DNA of 7,168 bases, taken from an uncultured Mucispirillum sp. (GTDB lineage: Bacteria; Chrysiogenota; Deferribacteres; Deferribacterales; Mucispirillaceae). The notes beneath the pieces were generated by a model. It made no database searches. It was not told where the DNA came from and saw only the letters and a program-made list of their open reading frames with translations. A program made the position numbers and the translations under genes. The number at the start of each line of letters is the position of its first letter. Positions within the stretch are counted from its first letter, which is position 1. Location of the stretch: contig CAMEZN010000087.1 in assembly GCA_945947845.1 (NCBI GenBank), positions 1-7,168 of the forward strand, given 5' to 3'. This document shows, one piece after another, positions 1 through 6,798 of this stretch.

Positions 1-1612
1 CATGATGTGCACCATCTTCTAATATATTACCTTTATTACCAATAAATGTAATAAGGCTCATAACTAAATCTTCCCTGATAGAATCTATCGGCGGGTTTTG
101 AACCGGAGCAAAAAACTGTTTGAAATAGTTAAATAAAAGCTGAGGTTTTTCACTTAATACTGCAAGAGCAGCATCATTTCCCATTGAACCAACAGGTTCT
201 GCACCTTTTTCAGCCATTGGTTTAATGATGAAATCAAAATCTTCTTTTGTATATCCAAAAAGTTTTTGTTTTTTAATAATATTTCTTGATGGTTCAGCAG
301 GGGAGAGTGATTCAAAAAGCCCGTGAACATATATTCTGTTTTCATTAATCCATCTTCTATAAGGCAGACTTCTAGCAGCAGTTTTTTTCACAGCAGCATC
401 GCCTATAATTCTGTGGTTTTCTAAATCACAATATATAATTTCACCAGGACGAAGTCTTCCTTTTTTAAGAACTTTATCAGCAGGAATATCAAGAACTCCT
501 GTTTCTGATGCAAGCACTAATACATTATCAGTTGTAACTGTATATCTTGCTGGACGAAGTCCGTTTCTGTCAAGAATAGCACCAGCATTTATACCATCTG
601 AAAAAGCAACAGCAGCAGGTCCGTCCCATGGTTCCATTAATGCAGAATGATATTCAAAAAATGCTCTTACATCTTTACCCATATGATATTTAGGACCCCA
701 TGCCTGTGGAATAAGCATAAGCATTGCATGGCATAAATCCCTACCGCTTGCAACAAGCAGTTCAAACATATTATCAAGAGAGGCAGAATCACTCTGACCT
801 TCTTTAATTAAAGGAAGTATTTCTTTTAAATCTTCACCTAACAGTTCAGAAGAAAATTGTGGTTCTCTGCCTGCAAGATTATTTAAGTTGCCTTTTAATG
901 TGTTAATTTCACCGTTATGAGCAATATATCTAAATGGGTGAGCAAGCTCCCATGTAGGAAATGTATTTGTGCTGTATCTTTGGTGCACTAATGCAATCGG
1001 TGATTTAAAAGACTCATCTTTTAAATCCTGATAGAAATTTTCTACCTGAGTTGCCATAAAAAGCCCTTTATATACAACACTTTTTGATGACATGCTTGGA
1101 ATATATACATTTGAAAGTTTAATTTCAATTAATCTTCTTGCTATGAAAAGTTTTCTTTCAAATACTGCCTGATTATCATATTTATTTTTTATAAATATTT
1201 GTCTTATTCTAGGACAAGTTACTCTTGCAGCTTTACCAACCGCATTAATATCAACAGGCACATCTCTCCAACATATTATATCGCCGCATTTTTCTATGAT
1301 GATTTTTTCAATATCATCTTCAATATTTTCTCCGCCAAAAACAACAGCAACACCATATTTACCATATTCTGGCAGTTTCTCTTTAACTACTTTTCTAAAA
1401 AATTCATCAGGTATAGAAACAAGTATTCCAGCACCATCACCAGTTTCAGGGTCGCCACCTGTTGCACCTCTGTGCATTAAATTTTTCAAAATCGTAATAC
1501 CATTTTCTACGGTCTGGTGCCTTGGTATGTTTTTTAAATCAGCAATCAGCCCCACACCGCAGGCATCTTTTTCATACTGGCTGTCATAAAGCCCAATGTT
1601 TTCAGGATACAT
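1..1612 (-). CDS. gltB: Glutamate synthase (GOGAT) large subunit, N-terminal part, cut by window edge
   Basis: Cytoplasmic enzyme that takes the amide nitrogen of glutamine and, with 2-oxoglutarate and a reductant, yields two glutamates. Reading leftward from ATG at 1612-1610 gives 537 codons with no stop. The start is followed by a 17-residue propeptide and then Cys18 in DACGVG; in this family that Cys becomes the N-terminal nucleophile of the class II glutaminase after cleavage. Further signatures are HRGATGGDPETGDGAG (about 48-63), HQRYSTNTFPTWELAHPFRY (from His210), HNGEIN with Asn233-Gly234, a DSASLDN stretch, EPWDGPAA and DRNGLRPARY. From about residue 435 the GYTKEDFDFIIKPMAEKGAE and GSMGNDAALAVLS stretches and NPPIDSIRE mark the start of the central domain. 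The family is about 1,500 residues long, so the FMN/synthase and GXGXG domains lie outside the window. Whether the reductant is NAD(P)H or ferredoxin cannot be seen. The gene is divergent from a GSIII gene, the classic GS/GOGAT partner. Confidence 0.97.
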   Translation of the reverse strand, partial: MYPENIGLYDSQYEKDACGVGLIADLKNIPRHQTVENGITILKNLMHRGATGGDPETGDGAGILVSIPDEFFRKVVKEKLPEYGKYGVAVVFGGENIEDDIEKIIIEKCGDIICWRDVPVDINAVGKAARVTCPRIRQIFIKNKYDNQAVFERKLFIARRLIEIKLSNVYIPSMSSKSVVYKGLFMATQVENFYQDLKDESFKSPIALVHQRYSTNTFPTWELAHPFRYIAHNGEINTLKGNLNNLAGREPQFSSELLGEDLKEILPLIKEGQSDSASLDNMFELLVASGRDLCHAMLMLIPQAWGPKYHMGKDVRAFFEYHSALMEPWDGPAAVAFSDGINAGAILDRNGLRPARYTVTTDNVLVLASETGVLDIPADKVLKKGRLRPGEIIYCDLENHRIIGDAAVKKTAARSLPYRRWINENRIYVHGLFESLSPAEPSRNIIKKQKLFGYTKEDFDFIIKPMAEKGAEPVGSMGNDAALAVLSEKPQLLFNYFKQFFAPVQNPPIDSIREDLVMSLITFIGNKGNILEDGAHH

Positions 1613-1616
1613 TTAA

Positions 1617-1624
1617 CCACTCCT
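1617..1624 (-). promoter_or_regulatory. gltB ribosome binding site
   Basis: On the minus strand the sequence AGGAGTGG precedes the gltB ATG, with 7 bases between AGGAG and the start codon. It fixes the ATG at 1612 as the start; the conserved propeptide-Cys layout agrees. Confidence 0.85.
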
Positions 1625-1644
1625 ATATTTATTCCTTCGCATTT

Positions 1645-1666
1645 ATTATAATCAAAAAGTATGCCA
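1645..1666 (-). promoter_or_regulatory. Candidate gltB promoter: -24/-12-like element overlapping a TATAAT box
   Basis: On the minus strand, TGGCAT (1666-1661) is followed by TTGA (1655-1652), giving the GG-N10-G spacing of a sigma-54 promoter, but with GA instead of the near-invariant GC at -12. A perfect TATAAT lies immediately downstream (1650-1645), but I find no convincing -35 for it 16-18 bases upstream. Both readings predict a transcription start near 1638-1640, leaving a leader of roughly 27 bases with the ribosome site in place. Sigma-70 from the TATAAT box and weak sigma-54 use are both possible. Confidence 0.45.
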
Positions 1667-1677
1667 TAATTTTTTAA

Positions 1678-1754
1678 TGTAAAAATAAGGTTTTTTATAA
1701 AATTTTTTGGTAAAAATTGTAAAACTATAAATTTTATTTTACAATTTTGTAAAA
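1678..1754. promoter_or_regulatory. Cluster of TGTAAAA half-sites, candidate activator or operator sites
   Basis: TGTAAAA occurs on the plus strand at 1678-1684, 1718-1724 and 1748-1754, and inverted as TTTTACA at 1737-1743. The three direct copies are 40 and 30 bases apart, whole multiples of about ten, so they would lie on one face of the helix. Pairs form two inverted repeats: 1713-1748 (12-bp arms) and 1737-1754 (7-bp arms TTTTACA/TGTAAAA with a 4-base spacer). Relative to the predicted glnN start near 1870 the two inverted repeats centre near -140 and -125, where enhancer sites for sigma-54 activators often lie. The sequence does not match the enteric NtrC site, so the binding protein is unknown. 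Chance is a real concern in DNA this rich in A and T. Confidence 0.45.
1713..1748. repeat. Perfect 12-bp inverted repeat
   Basis: AAAATTGTAAAA at 1713-1724 is the exact reverse complement of TTTTACAATTTT at 1737-1748, with a 12-base spacer. There is no GC core or T-run placement typical of a terminator, and both flanking genes point away from it, so a DNA-binding role is more likely than an RNA hairpin. Confidence 0.7.
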
Positions 1755-1843
1755 AAATAAATAATAAAAAAAATATTAAAAAATGATTATTTTTGCTTTT
1801 AAAATAAGGAAGTTTTATGTATTATCTGACATATAAAAATTTT

Positions 1844-1860
1844 TGGCATTTATATTGCAT
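1844..1860 (+). promoter_or_regulatory. Sigma-54 (-24/-12) promoter of glnN
   Basis: TGGCAT (1844-1849), five bases, then TTGCAT (1855-1860) matches the RpoN consensus TGGCAC-N5-TTGCW with exact GG-N10-GC spacing (GG 1845-1846, GC 1857-1858). Transcription would start near 1870, about 46 bases before the ATG. Sigma-54 promoters need an ATP-driven activator bound upstream, which fits nitrogen control of glutamine synthetase and the half-site cluster further left. The match and spacing are seen directly; use in the cell is inferred. Confidence 0.8.
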
Positions 1861-1905
1861 TAATAAGTGTTGAAATAAAATAGAATAAAAAGATTGGATA
1901 AATTT

Positions 1906-1911
1906 AGGAGG
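1906..1911 (+). promoter_or_regulatory. glnN ribosome binding site
   Basis: A perfect AGGAGG lies 4 bases before the ATG at 1916. The spacing is slightly short but the site is strong and decides the start. Confidence 0.9.
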
Positions 1912-1915
1912 CATT

Positions 1916-4054
1916 ATGAGTTTTTCAAAACGATATTTAACTATTAATGCTATTGCAGAAAATAAGGCTAAGGAATATGCAAAAGCAGAAAAAGCAACAT
2001 TAGACCATTACGGTGAAGATGTCTTTAATGCGAAAGCTATTAGAGAGTATTTGCCTAAAAAATCAGCTGAAAAATTATTAAATACAATTAATAATAGAGC
2101 ACAGCTTGACCCTGAAATAGCAGCAGATGTTGCTCATGGAATGAAACAGTGGGCAATAGAAAGAGGGGCAACTCACTTCACACATTGGTTTCAACCTTTA
2201 ACTGGCTCAACTGCAGAAAAACATGATTCATTTTTAGAAATAGAAGGCGATAATGCTATTTTTGCATTTTCTGCTAAGAATTTAATTGTTGGTGAGCCTG
2301 ATGCCTCATCATTTCCATCTGGCGGATTAAGAAGAACATTTGAAGCAAGAGGATATACTGCATGGGACCCTACAAGCCCTGCATTTATTAAACGCCATGC
2401 AAATGGTGCTACACTATGTATACCAACAGCTTTTTGTTCATATACAGGTGAAGCACTTGATAAAAAAACTCCGCTTTTGCGTTCTATTCAATGTCTTTCT
2501 TCATCTACTCAAAGGCTTATGAAGTGTTTTGGGTTAAAAGAAGAAAAAGTAACTATTACACTTGGTGCTGAACAGGAATATTTTTTAATAGATAAAAAGT
2601 TTTATCTCCACAGGCCTGATTTACTCCAAACAGGTAGAACTCTTTTTGGTGCAACACCACCAAAACATCAGCAGTTAGAAGACCATTATTTTGGCTCTAT
2701 TCAACAAAGGGTTCTTAATTTTATGAATGAAGTAGAACAAGAACTTTGGAGATTAGGAGTGCCTGCTAAAACAAGACATAATGAAGTTGCTCCCGGTCAG
2801 TTTGAACTAGCTCCAATGTTTGAAGATTTAAACTTAGCTGTTGACCATAATATGCTTATTATGGATACACTTCGCCTTGTAGCAGATAGACATGGTTTTG
2901 TATGTCTTTTACACGAAAAGCCATTTGCAGGGGTAAATGGTAGTGGTAAACATAATAACTGGTCTATTAATTATGGGGATACAAACCTTTTAAATCCCGG
3001 GAATAATCCACAGCAGAATGCTGTATTTTTAACTGTTTTATGCGGTATTATCAGAGCAGTTGATACACATGCTGATATGCTTAGAGCAACAGTTGCCCAT
3101 GCAGGAAATGACCACAGGCTTGGAGCAAATGAAGCACCACCTGCAATTATTTCTATATATCTTGGGGACCAGCTTAATGAAGTTATTGAAAATATAGAAA
3201 AAGGTGAAAATAATTCAAAACATAAAGCAGGTGTTATGCAGATTGGAGTAGATACTTTGCCTAATTTACCAAAAGATGCAACAGATAGAAACAGAACAAG
3301 CCCATTTGCATTTACAGGAAATAAATTTGAGTTTAGAGCACCGGGTTCAAGCCAGTCATGCTCTGGTCCTATGACTGTATTAAATACTATTGTGGCTGAT
3401 TCATTTGATTATATAGCAGAACAGCTTGAAAGCCATATAGGTAATGAAGAGGCTTTTAACAATGAGCTGCAAAGAGTTTTAAAAGATATAATCAAAACAC
3501 ATAAAAGAGTAATTTTTAATGGTGATGGGTATACTGATGAGTGGAAAGCAGAAGCTGCCCGCAGAGGATTGCCAAATGCTGTTACTACAATGGACGCTCT
3601 TCGTAGTTTAGTAAATGATAAAAATATTAATCTTTTTGGTAAATATGGAGTATATTCTAAAAAAGAACTTGAATCAAGATTTGAAGTATTTTTAGAAGAG
3701 TATCACCGTAAAATAAGAATAGAAGGTGAAATAGCATTAAATATTGTGAGAAATAATATTTTACCTGCTGTTATTGAAGAATTTAAAACAGAACTTTCTG
3801 CTGTTAAGTCAGCAACAGATGCAGGCATTACTGTTGGAGTAGATGCTTTAAAAAGAAATGTAGAGCTTTTAGGTAAAGGGCTTGAAGATTTAACAGAAAA
3901 AACTGAGAAAATGGAAAAAGCTGTTACAGGGCTCCATGAAGAAATACTTGAAGCTATGGCAGAATTAAGAGAAGTAGTAGATAGATTAGAAAAAATTGTT
4001 TCTGATACTCTATGGCCTCTTCCAAAATATAGAGAAATGCTTTTTATTAAATAA
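1916..4054 (+). CDS. glnN: Type III glutamine synthetase (GSIII)
   Basis: Cytoplasmic enzyme making glutamine from glutamate, ammonium and ATP. The 712-residue length and sequence fit the GSIII family (about 700-730 residues, dodecameric), not GSI (about 470) or GSII. An N-terminal GSIII-type region includes THFTHWFQPLTG and the stretch AFSAKNLIVGEPDASSFPSG. The catalytic core shows GAEQEYF (Glu219, Glu221), RHNEVAPGQFE (287-297, Glu290, Glu297), NGSGKHNNWS (341-350, His346), NDHRLGANEAPP (398-409, Arg401) and NRTSPFAF then GNKFEFR (459-474, Arg460, Glu472, Arg474), matching metal-, glutamate-, ammonium- and ATP-binding segments of GS enzymes. A helical, heptad-like C-terminal region (about 640-695) ends in the typical WPLPKYREMLF. 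No GSI-type adenylylation site is expected. It is transcribed alone: own sigma-54 promoter, own terminator, divergent from gltB. All key residues I can place are present and the frame is intact. It could equally be named glnA. Confidence 0.97.
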   Translation: MSFSKRYLTINAIAENKAKEYAKAEKATLDHYGEDVFNAKAIREYLPKKSAEKLLNTINNRAQLDPEIAADVAHGMKQWAIERGATHFTHWFQPLTGSTAEKHDSFLEIEGDNAIFAFSAKNLIVGEPDASSFPSGGLRRTFEARGYTAWDPTSPAFIKRHANGATLCIPTAFCSYTGEALDKKTPLLRSIQCLSSSTQRLMKCFGLKEEKVTITLGAEQEYFLIDKKFYLHRPDLLQTGRTLFGATPPKHQQLEDHYFGSIQQRVLNFMNEVEQELWRLGVPAKTRHNEVAPGQFELAPMFEDLNLAVDHNMLIMDTLRLVADRHGFVCLLHEKPFAGVNGSGKHNNWSINYGDTNLLNPGNNPQQNAVFLTVLCGIIRAVDTHADMLRATVAHAGNDHRLGANEAPPAIISIYLGDQLNEVIENIEKGENNSKHKAGVMQIGVDTLPNLPKDATDRNRTSPFAFTGNKFEFRAPGSSQSCSGPMTVLNTIVADSFDYIAEQLESHIGNEEAFNNELQRVLKDIIKTHKRVIFNGDGYTDEWKAEAARRGLPNAVTTMDALRSLVNDKNINLFGKYGVYSKKELESRFEVFLEEYHRKIRIEGEIALNIVRNNILPAVIEEFKTELSAVKSATDAGITVGVDALKRNVELLGKGLEDLTEKTEKMEKAVTGLHEEILEAMAELREVVDRLEKIVSDTLWPLPKYREMLFIK

Positions 4055-4085
4055 AAGTAGTATAACTTCCATAGATAGTATGTAG

Positions 4086-4124
4086 TCCCTTATTCCTTAT
4101 TTTCAGGGAATAGGGGATTTTTTT
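4086..4124 (+). terminator. Intrinsic terminator of glnN
   Basis: TCCCTTATTCC (4086-4096) pairs with GGAATAGGGGA (4107-4117) in an 11-bp stem with one G-U pair and a 10-base loop, followed directly by seven T (4118-4124) and a further T-rich stretch. It lies 31 bases past the glnN stop and separates glnN transcription from the kinase gene. Confidence 0.93.
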
Positions 4125-4142
4125 ATTTTCCTATAAAAATAG

Positions 4143-4171
4143 TTGCATATTAATATAAATAATTATAATAT
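4143..4171 (+). promoter_or_regulatory. Candidate promoter of the hybrid kinase gene
   Basis: TTGCAT (4143-4148) could serve as -35. A perfect TATAAT at 4164-4169 gives a 15-base spacer; the overlapping TAATAT at 4166-4171 gives 17. The start would fall near 4176-4178, with a leader of about 20 bases. The region is so AT-rich that -10-like hexamers arise easily. The terminator just upstream argues that some promoter must lie here. Confidence 0.45.
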
Positions 4172-4185
4172 AAATAAATATGCAA
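4143..4185. repeat. 9-bp inverted repeat flanking the kinase promoter
   Basis: TTGCATATT (4143-4151) is the exact reverse complement of AATATGCAA (4177-4185), with 25 bases between. The left arm covers the candidate -35 and the right arm covers the likely start of transcription. A protein binding both arms would cover the core promoter, so this is a candidate operator. If transcription starts near 4177 only one arm is in the RNA, so a leader hairpin is less likely. Confidence 0.5.
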
Positions 4186-4198
4186 TTAATGGTGTTAA

Positions 4199-6760
4199 AT
4201 GGAAACATCAATCAATTTAAAATCTACAACAATGACAAGAGCAGTTACAACTATACTTATGGTTATTATATTTATACTGCTTCTTATTATGTTTTTGTAT
4301 AAACTTGTAGATAATGCAGAAAAAATAGGTTATGAATATATAACATCATATACTCAGTCAGCAGAAACCATCGTAAATAAACATGCTCTTGTTTTAGAAA
4401 GTGGAGCAGCAAGTCTTTCGTTTTTTATGACTAAAAATCATTCAGAAGAAGATATTCAGCAGTGGATGAATAATTATATCAAATATATTAAAAAAACTCT
4501 TGGAACAGAAGGTATTGATGTATTTGGTATCATTAATGGCAAATTAGTTTCTGGTCAAAACAGGCTTGGGTCTGTTACAATGCCTGTAAGCCAGATGAAA
4601 TGGTATCATAATGCTCGTAATAATAAGGGGAAAATAGTTTTCACTGATGTTTATACTGATATTGTAAATGGTGAAAAAGTATTTACACTTGCAACTGTTT
4701 TAGAAAATGGCAGAGATGTTTTAGCACTTGATATATTTCCAAAAAGTATAGGTAATAAATGGCTGTTAGATAATACACTGCCAAATCATGCTTCTTATTT
4801 TTTAGCAGATACTAATGGTGAAATTATTTTAATGCAGTCATCTATTAATCAGCCATTAGAAAATTTTCAGTCTGCAATAAAAAGAACAGTAGGAAAAATA
4901 TATTCTGGAAATAATGAGTATAATTCAGCATTTTATTATATTATTGATTTAGAAGGCAAAAAAAGAAGTGTTTTTTATAGTTTTACTCAAAATAATATGA
5001 TAGTTATACTAACTATATCTCAGTTTGTATTATATCAACAGTCTTTAAATATGATAAAAAATGATGTGGTGCTATTCTTTTCTAAACATATTGAATTTCT
5101 AATAGGTTCTTTATTTATTTTATTTATAATTATTTTAAGATTTAGAACTTTGCGAAAAATGGTTGTATATCAAAACCAGTCTATTAAAACATTAAGTAAT
5201 TCTTATGCGGCACTGTATAGAATTAATTTAAAAACTCAATCTTATACTAATATTAAACAGGCAGAATTTGCATATATTCCGCTGAAACAAAAGGGAGAAT
5301 ATAAAGATTTATTAAATTCATTAAATATAGTAATGGATAAAGAGACTAAGGTAGAATTTAATAAACAGTTTTCTATTGAAAATATGATAAAGTTATCTAA
5401 AACACTGGTAAATGAATTTGGTGGTGATTTTAAATGGGTTGTAAATGGAGAAAACTGCTGGATGAATGTTAGTGTTTTATTTGATACATACAATATCGCT
5501 AATGATGCAATTATGTGCTTCCGTAATGTAAATACTGAAAAAATAAAACAGTTGGAAAGTATGCAGCTTTTAGAAGATAATGTTCAAAATATGCAGGATA
5601 ATATACAGTCTGACAGGTTGTTTTATTCAAATATCAGCCATGATATGAGAACACCTATTAATGGTATAATGGGGTTTGTTGAATTGCTTAAATATAATAT
5701 AGATAATAAAGATAAAATTACTGAATATGCTGATAAAATACAAATAACTGCACATTTACTTAAAGAACTTGTTGATGATATATTAGTAGAAGCAAAAGAA
5801 AAAAAAGGTATAAAAGATGATAATGAAGTAGTTTTTAATATTAAAGATGATGTAGAAAATCTTGTAGAAACTTTTAAAGTGCAGGCAAAAACAGAAAATA
5901 AAAATTTTGATGTGTTATTTAATATTAAAGATAATAAAATAAAAGGTGATTATCATAAATTGTGTCATATATTAAATAATCTTTTATCAAATGCTTTTAA
6001 ATATACTCGTGAAAATGATAGTATTCTACTGACTATTAATCAGATAGAAAATACATCATCTTTTTATTACAATTTTGTAGTAAAAGATACAGGTATAGGT
6101 ATGTCAAAAACATTTTTAGATAAACTTTTTGAACCATTTGCAAGGGAAAAAATGTTTAGTGATAAAAAAATGCAGGGCACAGGGCTTGGTATGGCTATTG
6201 TGTTACAGAGAGTTCGTTCTATGGGCGGAGATATCAGTGTAGATAGTAGTTTAGGGGTTGGAACAACAGTTACTGTTTCTCTTCCGTTTGAAAAATATAT
6301 AGAAAGTGATAAATATGATTTATTAGAAAATAATGCAGAGAATAATTTTGATGAAGAATATATAAAAGATAAAACAATACTAGTTGTAGAAGACAATAAA
6401 GTGAATATGGAAATTTTAAATGAACTGCTTAAAATAAAAAATATAAATGTTATTAATGCTTGGAATGGTAAAGAAGCTGTTGAGATTATAAAAAATTCAA
6501 ATGAATTTGAAATTGATGCCGTATTGATGGATATTATTATGCCAGAAATGGACGGTTATACAGCAGCAAAAGAGATTAGAAAACTTGAAAGAAAAGATGT
6601 ATCATCACTTCCGATTATAGCTTTAACAGCTAATGCTTTTGTTGAAGATATTGAAAAAACAAAGGAAGCTGGCATGAAGGATTGTGTTACTAAACCTGTT
6701 AACTTTAAGCTACTTTTTAAAACTTTATGTAAGTGTATAAAATCAAAGAATAAAGAATAA
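4199..6760 (+). CDS. Membrane-bound hybrid sensor histidine kinase with C-terminal receiver
   Basis: 853-residue two-component protein. Order: short cytoplasmic N-terminus; TM1 about 15-35; extracytoplasmic sensor about 36-298 resembling a dCache domain (FGIINGKLVSGQ, then Trp135-Tyr136 in KWYHNARNNKGKIVFTDVYT, and a membrane-proximal ADTNGEIIL segment); TM2 about 299-315; a PAS-like module about 335-448 ending in FRNVNTEKIKQ; HisKA with phospho-acceptor His481 in SHDMRTPINGI; HATPase_c with N-box LLSNAFKYT (Asn598), G1 DTGIGMS (Asp630) and G2 GTGLGMAIV (660-668); an acidic linker; REC about 726-846 with Glu731/Asp732, phospho-acceptor Asp778 in LMDIIMPEMDGY, Thr810 and Lys832. All catalytic residues are present, so it should be active. 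There is no HPt domain or DNA-binding output, so a separate phosphotransfer protein is expected. No good Shine-Dalgarno precedes the ATG at 4199; Met12 is an alternative start, also without one. It lies between nitrogen genes, but its signal is unknown. Confidence 0.93.
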   Translation: METSINLKSTTMTRAVTTILMVIIFILLLIMFLYKLVDNAEKIGYEYITSYTQSAETIVNKHALVLESGAASLSFFMTKNHSEEDIQQWMNNYIKYIKKTLGTEGIDVFGIINGKLVSGQNRLGSVTMPVSQMKWYHNARNNKGKIVFTDVYTDIVNGEKVFTLATVLENGRDVLALDIFPKSIGNKWLLDNTLPNHASYFLADTNGEIILMQSSINQPLENFQSAIKRTVGKIYSGNNEYNSAFYYIIDLEGKKRSVFYSFTQNNMIVILTISQFVLYQQSLNMIKNDVVLFFSKHIEFLIGSLFILFIIILRFRTLRKMVVYQNQSIKTLSNSYAALYRINLKTQSYTNIKQAEFAYIPLKQKGEYKDLLNSLNIVMDKETKVEFNKQFSIENMIKLSKTLVNEFGGDFKWVVNGENCWMNVSVLFDTYNIANDAIMCFRNVNTEKIKQLESMQLLEDNVQNMQDNIQSDRLFYSNISHDMRTPINGIMGFVELLKYNIDNKDKITEYADKIQITAHLLKELVDDILVEAKEKKGIKDDNEVVFNIKDDVENLVETFKVQAKTENKNFDVLFNIKDNKIKGDYHKLCHILNNLLSNAFKYTRENDSILLTINQIENTSSFYYNFVVKDTGIGMSKTFLDKLFEPFAREKMFSDKKMQGTGLGMAIVLQRVRSMGGDISVDSSLGVGTTVTVSLPFEKYIESDKYDLLENNAENNFDEEYIKDKTILVVEDNKVNMEILNELLKIKNINVINAWNGKEAVEIIKNSNEFEIDAVLMDIIMPEMDGYTAAKEIRKLERKDVSSLPIIALTANAFVEDIEKTKEAGMKDCVTKPVNFKLLFKTLCKCIKSKNKE

Positions 6761-6778
6761 TACCTATCAAAGAATAAA
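6742..6778. repeat. 13-bp direct repeat at the 3' end of the kinase gene
   Basis: ATCAAAGAATAAA occurs at 6742-6754 and again at 6766-6778, 24 bases apart. The first copy encodes part of the kinase C-terminal tail (SKNK) and the second lies just past the stop codon. It looks like a small local duplication. No GC-rich stem with a T-run follows the gene, so I see no intrinsic terminator here. Confidence 0.6.
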
Positions 6779-6798
6779 AAAATATTCAAAATTATTTC

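Larger units (their letters stand above)
1613..1915. other. Divergent gltB/glnN control region, very AT-rich
   Basis: This 303-base gap separates two divergent genes and contains no convincing protein gene. From left to right it holds the gltB ribosome site and promoter candidate, a set of TGTAAAA half-sites (1678-1754), a stretch of A-tracts (A7 at 1751-1757, A8 at 1766-1773, A6 at 1778-1783) that may bend DNA, the rightward sigma-54 promoter (1844-1860), a 5' leader of about 45 bases and the glnN ribosome site. The order enhancer-like sites, bendable DNA, -24/-12 promoter is the usual plan of a sigma-54 control region. Confidence 0.8.

Noticed and set aside
154..345. Minus-strand open frame of 63 codons
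   Set aside because: It lies within gltB in another frame of the same strand; the gltB frame carries the conserved glutamate synthase motifs throughout.
1199..1589. Two overlapping plus-strand open frames of 93 and 97 codons
   Set aside because: They are antisense to the conserved glutaminase domain of gltB and resemble no known protein.
1717..1744. GlnR/TnrA-type nitrogen box
   Set aside because: The TGTNA...TNACA halves are present but the spacing is too wide for TGTNA-N7-TNACA, and the promoter is of the sigma-54 type not expected with GlnR/TnrA.
1826..1856. Sigma-70 promoter for glnN (CTGACA with TATATT)
   Set aside because: The spacer is 19 bases and both boxes are imperfect, while the overlapping -24/-12 match has exact spacing. 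A minor secondary promoter is not excluded.
2340..2522. Plus-strand open frame of 60 codons
   Set aside because: Out-of-frame shadow inside glnN with no ribosome site.
4189..4198. Upstream ATG at 4189 as the kinase start
   Set aside because: It is not in frame with the kinase; the ATG at 4199 is the first in-frame start.
5242..6789. Three minus-strand open frames of 77-109 codons
   Set aside because: All are antisense to the kinase gene, whose own frame is supported by complete kinase and receiver motifs.
6761..6798. Terminator after the kinase gene
   Set aside because: The only pairing (GAATA/TATTC) is short and pure AT, and no T-run follows a stable stem.
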